Shown: positions 57,362-64,000 of the stretch, piece by piece
How positions within the stretch are numbered: the first letter of the stretch is position 1
How the letters are laid out: the number at the start of each line of letters is the position of its first letter
Source: Bin87 sp965220105
Lineage (GTDB): Bacteria; Chloroflexota; Dehalococcoidia; Lucifugimonadales; UBA3495
NCBI GenBank assembly: GCA_965220105.1
Contig: OZ244811.1
Span: forward strand, 2,604,001 to 2,668,000
Direction: 5' to 3'
Length of the DNA: 64,000 nt
Position numbers and translations under genes: made by a program
The notes under the pieces: model-generated
The model's input: the letters and a program-made list of their open reading frames with translations, nothing else
What the model was told of the DNA's origin: nothing
Database searches by the model: none

Positions 57362-59701
57362 ATGCTTGATTACAAACCCAACATCGTGCTGGCCGACCCG
57401 GATACCAACTACCGCGTGGTGGGGACGCGTCCGGTGCGCCACGATGGGCCAGACAAGGTCATGGGACGTGCCCGCTACGCCGCTGATATCCACCTGCCCG
57501 GGATGCTCCACGGCAAGATCCTGCGTAGCCCCTACGCCCACGCCCGTATCCGTGGCATCGACGCCAGCCGGGCGTTGGCGCTGCCCGGCGTGCACGCCGT
57601 GGTCACCGGCGCCGACTTCCCTGAAGTGTCAGCGGAGATGAAGGACCAGGAAGAGGGCGCGGCGGTCAACTACGGGTTCTACAGCCGCAACGTGATGGCC
57701 CGGGAGAAGGCGCTGTATCGCGGGCACGCGGTGGCCGCCATCGTCGCCGACTCGCCCCACCTGGCAGAAGAGGCATTGGCGATGATCGACGTGGACTGGG
57801 AGGTGCTGCCGGCGGTGCTCAATGCCGACGAGGCGATGGCTTCGGGCGCGCCTTTGGTTCACGAACGGCTGGTTACGCTGGACAATCCGGCGCTGCGTTC
57901 CGGCGGTTGGGCCGAGGCCGACGCCGGCGACGGCTCCAACGTCTCCAACCACTTCCAGTTCAGCCTGGGCGATATCGAGGCCGGCTTCGCTGAGGCCGAC
58001 GAGATCGTCGAGCGTGAGTACCACACCAAGGCGGTGCACCAGGGTTACATTGAGCCCCACTCGGCCACCGCCCGCTGGAACACCGACGACACCGTGACCA
58101 TCTGGGCCAGCAGCCAGGGCCATTTCGCTCTCCGCGACCACACCAGCCGCATCCTGGGTATCTCCGTGGGTCAGATGAACGTGGTGCCCATGGAGATCGG
58201 CGGCGGGTTCGGCGGCAAGGGTCAGGGTGGGTGCTACCTGGAGCCCGTGGTCGCCGCGCTGGCGCGCAAGGTCGGTCGTCCGGTCAAGATTGCCATGACG
58301 CGCACCGAGGTATTCACCGGCACCGGCCCGACTTCCGGCAGCCACATCAAGGTGAAGGTCGGCGGGACGCGAGACGGTCGGTTCACTGCCGCGCAGGCGT
58401 CGCTGGTGTACGAGGCTGGCGCCTTCCCCGGCTCGCCCGTCCCCAGCGGGTGCCGCACCATGTTTGCGCCCTACGAGGTCCCCAACGGGTTCGTCGAGGG
58501 CTACGACGTGGTTACCAACGTTCAAAAGGCGGCGGCCTACCGTGCGCCGGGCTCGCCGGTCGCATCTTTCGCCGCCGAGCAGGCCATCGACGAGTTGTGC
58601 GAGAAACTGGATGTGGACCCGCTGGAGTTCCGCCTCAAGAATGCGTCCAAAGAAGGTTCCCGACAGGTGGCCGGGCCCACCTTCCGGCGCATCGGCATGG
58701 TTGAGGTATTGCAGGCCACCCAGGAACACCCTCACCTGTCGGCTCCGGTGCCGGAACCGTCGGGGCCCAGCAAGCGCACCGGACGGGGCATCGCCGCCGG
58801 CGCCTGGTTCAACGGTACCGGCCCAGCCAGCGCCGTGGCCAGCGTCATGCCCGATGGCACCGTCAGCCTGATCGAAGGTTCGCCAGACATTGGCGGCTCC
58901 CGGGCGGCCATGGCCATGCACATCGCTGAAGTGCTGGGTCTGCCGGCCGAGCAGATCAAGCCGTCCATCGTGGATACCGACAGCATCGGCTACAGCAGCG
59001 GCGCCGGCGGCAGCGGCGTGACCTTCAAGATGGGCACCGCCGTTTACCAGGCCGGCGAGGATGTTCGCCGACAGCTCATCGAGCGCGCCGCGCGCATCTG
59101 GGACGTTCCCGTGGACGACGTGGAATATCGGGAAGACGGCATCCTGGCGCACCGTTCCGATGAGGCGCTGCGGATGAGTTTCGAGGACCTGGCCCGGCGG
59201 CTCAACGGCACCGGCGGTCCCATAGTGGGACGCGCCACCGCCAACCCGGGCGGCGTGGGCAACGCCTTCGCCATCAACGTGGCCGACGTGGAGGTGGACA
59301 TCGAGACCGGCAAGGTGGACGTGCTGCGCTTCACCGCTATCCAGGACTGCGGCAAAGCGATTCACCCCAGCTACGTCGAAGGACAGATCCAGGGTGGCGC
59401 TGTGCAGGGCATCGGCTGGGCGCTGAACGAAGAGTACTACTTCGACAACGACGGGCAGATGCTCAACTCGTCATTCCTGGATTACCGAATGCCCACGGCG
59501 CTTGACCTGCCGATGATAGACACGGTCATCGTCGAGGTACCCAACCCGGGTCATCCCCTGGGCGTGCGGGGCGTCGGCGAGGTGTCGCTGGTGCCGCCCA
59601 TGGCGGCCATCGGCAATGCCATCTCAAACGCCACCGGGGCGCGGCTGGAGAACCTCCCCATGAACCCGGCGACGGTGCTGGAAGCGCTCTGGGGGGAATA
59701 G
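57362..59701 (+). CDS. xanthine dehydrogenase-family molybdopterin-binding subunit (aldehyde oxidase/CO dehydrogenase large-subunit type)
   Basis: The 779-aa molybdoenzyme large subunit binds Mo-molybdopterin cytosine dinucleotide. Diagnostic blocks are MEIGGGFGGKGQGG, VAALARKVGRPVKIAMTRTEVF, VQKAAAYRAPGSPVASFAAEQAIDELC, GAGGSGVTFKMG and the final GVRGVGEVSLVPPMAAIGNAI holding the catalytic Glu (GxGE). AGGAGG 9-10 nt upstream of ATG 57362 decides the start. The small 2Fe-2S and FAD subunits are not adjacent in the window, so they lie elsewhere or this subunit works in another context. Substrate unknown. Confidence 0.92.
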   Translation: MLDYKPNIVLADPDTNYRVVGTRPVRHDGPDKVMGRARYAADIHLPGMLHGKILRSPYAHARIRGIDASRALALPGVHAVVTGADFPEVSAEMKDQEEGAAVNYGFYSRNVMAREKALYRGHAVAAIVADSPHLAEEALAMIDVDWEVLPAVLNADEAMASGAPLVHERLVTLDNPALRSGGWAEADAGDGSNVSNHFQFSLGDIEAGFAEADEIVEREYHTKAVHQGYIEPHSATARWNTDDTVTIWASSQGHFALRDHTSRILGISVGQMNVVPMEIGGGFGGKGQGGCYLEPVVAALARKVGRPVKIAMTRTEVFTGTGPTSGSHIKVKVGGTRDGRFTAAQASLVYEAGAFPGSPVPSGCRTMFAPYEVPNGFVEGYDVVTNVQKAAAYRAPGSPVASFAAEQAIDELCEKLDVDPLEFRLKNASKEGSRQVAGPTFRRIGMVEVLQATQEHPHLSAPVPEPSGPSKRTGRGIAAGAWFNGTGPASAVASVMPDGTVSLIEGSPDIGGSRAAMAMHIAEVLGLPAEQIKPSIVDTDSIGYSSGAGGSGVTFKMGTAVYQAGEDVRRQLIERAARIWDVPVDDVEYREDGILAHRSDEALRMSFEDLARRLNGTGGPIVGRATANPGGVGNAFAINVADVEVDIETGKVDVLRFTAIQDCGKAIHPSYVEGQIQGGAVQGIGWALNEEYYFDNDGQMLNSSFLDYRMPTALDLPMIDTVIVEVPNPGHPLGVRGVGEVSLVPPMAAIGNAISNATGARLENLPMNPATVLEALWGE

Positions 59702-59712
59702 GGAACGCGAGA

Positions 59713-60085
59713 CAGCCCTCACCCCGGCCCTCTCCCACCGGAGACCTTCGCGTAAATTGTCATTGCGAGCGAAGCGTAGCAATCTCAAACCCGAAGCTAC
59801 GATGGTCGCTACGGGTACGGGATTGCCACGTCGCTATCGCTGCTCGCAATGACAACAGTATGCAACGATCTCCACCGGGAGAGGGAGCCTTCATCCACGC
59901 CGCCAGAAAAACCCCTCTCCCACCGGAGACCTTCGCGTAAGTTGTCATTGCGAGCGAAGCGTGGCAATCTCGAACCCGAAGCTACGATGGTCGCTACGGC
60001 AACGGGATTGCCACGTCGCTATCGCTCCTCGCAATGACACCAGTATGCAACGATCTCCACCGGGAGAGGGGCTGGGGTGAGGGGC
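59713..60085. repeat. nested family-A/family-B repeat, 185-bp tandem duplication
   Basis: A family-B palindrome sits inside the loop of a family-A palindrome (CCTCTCCCACCGG|AGACCTTCGCG...GCAACGATCT|CCACCGGGAGAGGG), and the composite is repeated with a 185-bp period (family-B left arms at 59759 and 59944). This fills the gap between the molybdoenzyme and the NuoE-like gene. Confidence 0.9.
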
Positions 60086-60098
60086 GGATCTATCCTGC

Positions 60099-60111
60099 TA
60101 TAATCCCGCCA
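60099..60111 (+). promoter_or_regulatory. TGC-TATAAT-N6-ATG: extended -10 and leaderless start of the NuoE-like gene
   Basis: TATAAT at 60099-60104 with an upstream TG (extended -10) ends 6 nt before ATG 60111. No ribosome-binding site is possible in 6 nt, so the mRNA is probably leaderless. Confidence 0.6.
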
Positions 60112-60653
60112 TGGTTGCGGATGGCAATATTGGACGGCGCGGCGGACGCCGGGCCCGGCGCGGCGACGCCCCTGACCCGGCCACCGACGGCAGCGCTGAC
60201 CAGGATCGCAGAACCCAACAGTCCGACCTGCGTCGCCTCCTGCGACAGGATTTCCCCCAACGCCGCCGGGATGCCCTGTTGCCCATCCTGCACCTGCTCC
60301 AGCACGAACACGGATACCTCCCCGAGTGGGCGCTCCAGGTGGTCGGTTGGCACCTGCGCGTACCGGCTTCGGAAATCTACGGCGCAGCCACCTCCTACTC
60401 GGAACTCCGCATAGACCCTCCGGCGGCCCGACACGTAACCGTCTGCACCGGCCTGGCGTGCTGGATGGTCGGCGGCGACGAGCTGCTGGCATCGGCCCGT
60501 GACCTGATAACCGGCGTCCCGAACGGCAGCGTCAGCGCCACCGCCTGCGCCTTCCTTTGCAGTCTGGCGCCCGCGGTGCGTATCGACGGACGCTGGACCG
60601 CGCGCACCACCACCGACCACCTCCGCGACGCCCTCGCCGGGAGTCTCGAATGA
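60111..60653 (+). CDS. NuoE-like 2Fe-2S (thioredoxin-fold) subunit of a NAD-linked oxidoreductase
   Basis: The 180-aa protein begins with a disordered charged N-terminus, followed by the helical LRQDFPQRRRDALLPILHLLQHEHGYLPEWALQVVGWHL and the thioredoxin-like 2Fe-2S ferredoxin part with Cys in TVCTGLACWMVG and SATACAFLCSLAPAV. These four Cys fit the NuoE/HoxE cluster. NuoE and its relatives (FdsG, HndA) serve with NuoF-like subunits. The stop overlaps the next start by 4 bp (ATGA). Confidence 0.85.
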   Translation: MVADGNIGRRGGRRARRGDAPDPATDGSADQDRRTQQSDLRRLLRQDFPQRRRDALLPILHLLQHEHGYLPEWALQVVGWHLRVPASEIYGAATSYSELRIDPPAARHVTVCTGLACWMVGGDELLASARDLITGVPNGSVSATACAFLCSLAPAVRIDGRWTARTTTDHLRDALAGSLE

Positions 60654-62284
60654 CCTGCCAGGCGGCTCAACCTCCGGCCCCGGTAGAACGACTGACCACC
60701 CTCGCAGTCGCCGCCCGTCAACGGTTGGGTACCCGACGCGAACACCCCCGCGTGGTGGTGCAGTGGGGGCATTGCAGCCAGGCCCTCAGCTCCGATGTCG
60801 TCCATCATCGCGTGTCCGTCGCGCTGTCCGGTCGTCCCGACGTATACATCGTAGCGGCCGGCTGCGACGGCGCCTGCTTCGCCGCCACCCAGGTAACCGT
60901 CCAGCGACCGGACGGGACGGTGAGTTACTTCCAATCCATCAGGCCCGACGATGACCTCGACGGCGTTGTGGCGGCGGTCGACGGCGGCCTGGATTTCGGA
61001 CCACGCCCGTCGCCGGCGCTGGAGGCCTTCTTCACTCCCCAGCACATCGCCGTGACCGAAGGCATGGGCAGCATCGACCCAACATCCCTGGACGAGTACA
61101 TCGCCGGCGGCGGGTACGCCGGTTTGGCCACGGCGTTGGCCATGGCCCCCGACGCCGTTATCCGATTGGCGCTGGACGCCGGGCTGCTGGGCCGCGGCGG
61201 CGCCTACTTCCCGGCCGCCCGCAAATGGCAGGCAGCTCGCCGCGTCGACGCCCCGTTACGGCATATCGTGGTCAACGCCGAGGAGGGTGAGCCTGGCGTT
61301 TTCAAAGACCGGCACCTCATGGAGGGCAACCCCCACCGTATCATCGAGGGCGCATTGATCGCCGCCCACGCCGCTGGCGCCGCCAACGTCGTTATCTACA
61401 TCAACGCCGCGGCCGACCTGTCGGCGGAACGCATGATGCACGCGGTCGCGAGCGCCACGGATTCCGGCCTGATTGGAGATAACATCCTGGGCAGCGGGTT
61501 TGGCTGCGCGGTCAGCGTCCGGCGGGGCGCCGGCGGCTACGTGTGCGGCGAGGAAACCACCCTCCTCAACACCATCGAGGGACACCGCCGGGAACCCAGG
61601 CTCCGCCCACCCTTCCCCACCGATGCCGGTTTGTACGGCGAACCTACGGTCATCAACAACGCCGAAACCCTGAGCAACGTACCTGCTATCCTGACCGGCG
61701 GTGTTCGTCGGTTTGCCCAGATCGGACTCAACGAGGCGCGAGGCACTCGAGTGGTTTCGCTCAGCGGGGCCGTGCGCCGGCCCGGCGTGGCCGAGGTCCC
61801 CCTGGGGACCACGGTCCGGCAGGTCATCGAGCAGGTCGGCGGCGGCGTTCCCGATGGTCGACGCCTGGGCTTTGCCGCGGTGGGCGGTCCCTCCAGCGGC
61901 ATCCTGCCCGCCGCCGAGCTGGACGTGCCCCTACGGCCGGGGTTTCTCCACAGCAGCGGCGTCGTCATGGGCGCCGGCGGCATTACCGTGTTCGATGACC
62001 GCGCATCGCCGCTGGAAGTGGCCGCCCGCCTCGCGGACTACAACGCCGCCGAGTCCTGCGGCAAGTGCACCCCATGCCGCGAGGGAACGCCACGCATCGC
62101 CGCAGCATTGCAGCGCATCGCCAACGGAGCGCCCGAGCCGGGCGATGTCACGGACCTGCGCGACCTGGCTGAGATCGTCGGTGCGGCATCCCTGTGCGGC
62201 CTGGGCCAGATGGCCGGCAACCCTGTCACCAGCCTCCTTCATTTCTACGCAGACCGGTTCCACGCAGACCGGTTGGCCACCTGA
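60650..62284 (+). CDS. NuoF-like flavoprotein (FdsB/HndC-like), 51-kDa subunit
   Basis: The 544-aa FMN/NADH-binding subunit has an N-terminal thioredoxin-like region (RVVVQWGHCSQAL...AAGCDGACFAATQ), the FMN motif GLLGRGGAYFPAARKW, the NADH loop NAEEGEPGVFKDRHLMEGNPH, GAGGYVCGEETTLLNTIEG and the 4Fe-4S site ESCGKCTPCREGTPRI...SLCGLG. The normally invariant GRGGAGFP reads GRGGAYFP here. ATG 60650 overlaps the upstream stop, so it forms a pair with the NuoE-like gene. The catalytic subunit (formate dehydrogenase or hydrogenase) is not in the window. Confidence 0.9.
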   Translation: MTCQAAQPPAPVERLTTLAVAARQRLGTRREHPRVVVQWGHCSQALSSDVVHHRVSVALSGRPDVYIVAAGCDGACFAATQVTVQRPDGTVSYFQSIRPDDDLDGVVAAVDGGLDFGPRPSPALEAFFTPQHIAVTEGMGSIDPTSLDEYIAGGGYAGLATALAMAPDAVIRLALDAGLLGRGGAYFPAARKWQAARRVDAPLRHIVVNAEEGEPGVFKDRHLMEGNPHRIIEGALIAAHAAGAANVVIYINAAADLSAERMMHAVASATDSGLIGDNILGSGFGCAVSVRRGAGGYVCGEETTLLNTIEGHRREPRLRPPFPTDAGLYGEPTVINNAETLSNVPAILTGGVRRFAQIGLNEARGTRVVSLSGAVRRPGVAEVPLGTTVRQVIEQVGGGVPDGRRLGFAAVGGPSSGILPAAELDVPLRPGFLHSSGVVMGAGGITVFDDRASPLEVAARLADYNAAESCGKCTPCREGTPRIAAALQRIANGAPEPGDVTDLRDLAEIVGAASLCGLGQMAGNPVTSLLHFYADRFHADRLAT

Positions 62285-62309
62285 GCAACCTGTCATTGCT
62301 TCGATTATC

Positions 62310-62412
62310 GGCAATGTCATTGCGAGCGCAGCGTGGCAATCTCGCTCATCCTGAGCCTGTCGAAGGACGCAAACGAGATTGCCCGTCGCTTGGCTCCTCG
62401 CCATGACATTAG
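62310..62412. repeat. family-B repeat with CCTTCGACAGG-type centre
   Basis: TGTCATTGCGAGCGCAGCGT-GGCAATCTCGC ... CATCCTGAGCCTGTCGAAGG ... GAGATTGCCCGTCGCTTGGC-TCCTCGCCATGACATTAGGGG. Same orientation-specific centre as the copy at 10888, between the NuoF-like gene and RelA/SpoT. Confidence 0.85.
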
Positions 62413-62561
62413 GGGACAATCGAACGGCCCTGACCTGCTTCCCCGGAGGCTGGACATCGCCCCACCTAGTCGGTATCATCGTTTAACCGCAACATCCAGC
62501 AGGCTATAAGGTCGCACCGTGTCCAGTGGTGAAAGGCCGCGTGCATCCCAGGAGGGCGTCG

Positions 62562-64000
62562 ATGGTCGCAGTCGCCAGCGAATCCACGAGTCTTATCGCC
62601 CGCGTGTCGGAATATGTGGACGAACCGGCCCAGTTGGCCAAGATTCAGGACGCCTACGACTTCGCGGCCCGTTGCCATGACGGCCAAATGCGGCTGTCGG
62701 GCGACCCCTACATCGTCCACCCCCTCGCCGCCGCCACCATCCTGGCCGACCTTCACCTGGACCCTGATACCATCATCGCCGCCCTGCTTCACGACGTGCT
62801 GGAGGACTGCGGCGTTACCGTCGACGAACTGACCCACCGCTTCGGCAGCGACGTCGCCCGCCTCGTCGACGGCGTGACCAAGCTGGCTCGCGTCGACTAC
62901 CGACCCCCCGGAGCCGACGGCAACACCGCGCCCGACGCCGAAAGCCTCTACGCCGAGAGCCTCCGCAAAATGCTGGTGGCCATGGCCGAGGACATCCGCG
63001 TGGTGCTCATTAAACTGGCCGACCGCCTGCACAACATGCGGACCCTGGACCCTCTCCCCGAGGAAAAGCGCCGCCGCATCGCCCAGGAAACCCTTGATGT
63101 CTACTCTCCGCTGGCCCACCGGCTGGGCATCTGGGAGCTCAAGTGGCAGCTGGACGATCTGGCCTTCCGCCACCTCAACGAGGCAACCTACCGGGAGATA
63201 TCCCGCATGCTGGCTGCCCGGCGCTCCCAGCGCGAAGCCTACGTTGACGAGGTCGCCGCCCACCTGAAAGACGAGCTGGCCGCCAACGACCTGCCGGCCG
63301 AGGTCAATGGCCGACCCAAGGGAATCTACTCCATCCACAACAAGATCGAAAAGTATGCCGCTGAGGGGAAAGAACTCAGCGATATTTTTGACCTCTACGC
63401 CCTGCGCGTCATAGTTGACGACGTGGCTGACTGCTACAAGGCCCTGGGAATCGCGCACCGCATGTGGAGCCCTATCCCCGGCCAGTTCGACGACTACATC
63501 GCCACCCCAAAGCAGAATATGTACCAGTCGCTGCACACGACGGTCATCTGCGACGGGGGGCATCCCCTTGAGGTGCAGATCAAGACGGACGAGATGCACC
63601 GTATCGCTGAGTACGGCGTGGCCGCCCACTGGCGCTACAAAGAGGGCGCCGGCCCTCCCAACAGCAACGGGCGCTTCGAAGAGCGCATGGCCTGGCTCCG
63701 CCAGCTGCTCGAATGGCAGCGCGAAACCCCCGACACCAACGAGTTCCTGGAATCGGTGCGCGAAGACCTTTTCCACGACCAGGTGTTCGTCTATACCCCC
63801 AAGGGCGACATTGTGGAGCTGGCCGCCGGCGCCACTCCCATCGACTTCGCCTACAAGATTCACACCGACCTGGGCCACCGCATCTCTGGCGCCAAGGTCA
63901 ACGGACGCCTGGTGTCCCTCGACACGCCTTTGCAGAACGGCGACACCGTTGAGGTGGTGGCCGGCAAGACCGGTCGCGGCCCGTCACCCGACTGGCTCAA
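62562..64000 (+). CDS. RelA/SpoT family (p)ppGpp synthetase/hydrolase (3'-truncated by window end)
   Basis: The 479 codons seen are the N-terminal part of a long bifunctional Rel enzyme of the stringent response. The HD hydrolase domain has HDGQMRLSGDPYIVHP and LLHDVLEDCGV (HD motif intact). VLIKLADRLHNMRTL follows. The synthetase region has SDIFDLYALRVIVDDVADCYKALG and KQNMYQSLHTTVI. The TGS domain begins QVFVYTPKGDIVELAAGATPIDFAY. AGGAGGGCG 4-7 nt upstream fixes ATG 62562. C-terminal ACT and zinc-finger parts lie beyond the window. Confidence 0.95.
   Translation, partial: MVAVASESTSLIARVSEYVDEPAQLAKIQDAYDFAARCHDGQMRLSGDPYIVHPLAAATILADLHLDPDTIIAALLHDVLEDCGVTVDELTHRFGSDVARLVDGVTKLARVDYRPPGADGNTAPDAESLYAESLRKMLVAMAEDIRVVLIKLADRLHNMRTLDPLPEEKRRRIAQETLDVYSPLAHRLGIWELKWQLDDLAFRHLNEATYREISRMLAARRSQREAYVDEVAAHLKDELAANDLPAEVNGRPKGIYSIHNKIEKYAAEGKELSDIFDLYALRVIVDDVADCYKALGIAHRMWSPIPGQFDDYIATPKQNMYQSLHTTVICDGGHPLEVQIKTDEMHRIAEYGVAAHWRYKEGAGPPNSNGRFEERMAWLRQLLEWQRETPDTNEFLESVREDLFHDQVFVYTPKGDIVELAAGATPIDFAYKIHTDLGHRISGAKVNGRLVSLDTPLQNGDTVEVVAGKTGRGPSPDWL

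Noticed and set aside
57629..59365. 578-codon minus-strand open frame
   Set aside because: It is the antisense shadow of the molybdoenzyme gene; long antisense frames are expected at this GC content.
62466..63878. 470-codon minus-strand open frame
   Set aside because: It is the antisense of the RelA/SpoT gene, whose plus-strand frame runs past the window end and has all its motifs.
1..64000. tRNA, rRNA or complete CRISPR loci
   Set aside because: I read through both strands and saw no cloverleaf, rRNA-like tract or spaced repeat that I could support.

Overview
The window looks like a chromosome segment of an uncultured Chloroflexota bacterium, probably of the SAR202/Dehalococcoidia type. 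This is inferred from gene content and is not a database result. The signs are five Uma2-family nucleases, two luciferase-like flavin oxidoreductases, a CaiB/BaiF CoA-transferase, a xanthine-dehydrogenase-type molybdoenzyme, an MEP-pathway IspG, a DUF2851 protein, and many high-GC intergenic palindromic repeats. No rRNA, tRNA or CRISPR array was seen.

Layout. Positions 1-2.9 kb hold an Abi-family gene and an unknown gene between two diverged copies of a ~120-bp direct repeat. About 3.36-8.65 kb is an integrative element with a large serine recombinase, an XRE regulator, a stand-alone recombinase C-terminal domain and a nonsense-mutated PaREP1 gene; its ends truncate an SDR gene and an acyl-CoA dehydrogenase gene. 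From 9.6 to 19.8 kb there are ispG, an MFS transporter with a 13-copy 15-bp minisatellite upstream, a lipoprotein gluzincin, Uma2 genes (three in a tandem array) and acetyl-CoA synthetase. From 19.94 to 24.84 kb lies one DUF262/DUF1524 nuclease gene split by two insertion sequences; removing both elements with their target duplications restores a 570-codon frame. Then come gatB, secG, a SAM hydrolase and a minus-strand operon with a MORC/MutL-like GHKL ATPase (28.4-31.9 kb). Next are E1alpha/E1beta genes of a 2-oxoacid dehydrogenase separated by an aspartic-protease pair, an NHL propeller, a type II R-M pair whose methylase has a nonsense codon, an LLM oxidoreductase, and two tandem proteins that may be divergent tubulin/FtsZ relatives (39.5-42.7 kb).

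An IS110-type element (43.86-45.03 kb) sits inside a host palindromic repeat. Its upstream end folds like a bridge RNA whose guide segments match both the element ends and the target. At 45.6-46.2 kb are two unannotated 49-51 aa single-membrane-span proteins, each behind a four-fold 11-bp-period operator placed exactly 9 bp from an identical -10 hexamer. The rest holds catabolic enzymes, a Phd-PIN toxin-antitoxin pair with a frameshifted toxin, three tandem cupins, a molybdoenzyme, a NuoE/NuoF-like pair and the start of a RelA/SpoT gene that runs off the end.

Theme. The segment mixes housekeeping genes with a worn defence and mobile fraction: Abi, PaREP1, DUF262, GHKL/DUF6339, R-M and Phd/PIN. 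Several of these are inactivated by one readable lesion (nonsense codon, 1-nt frameshift or IS insertion).
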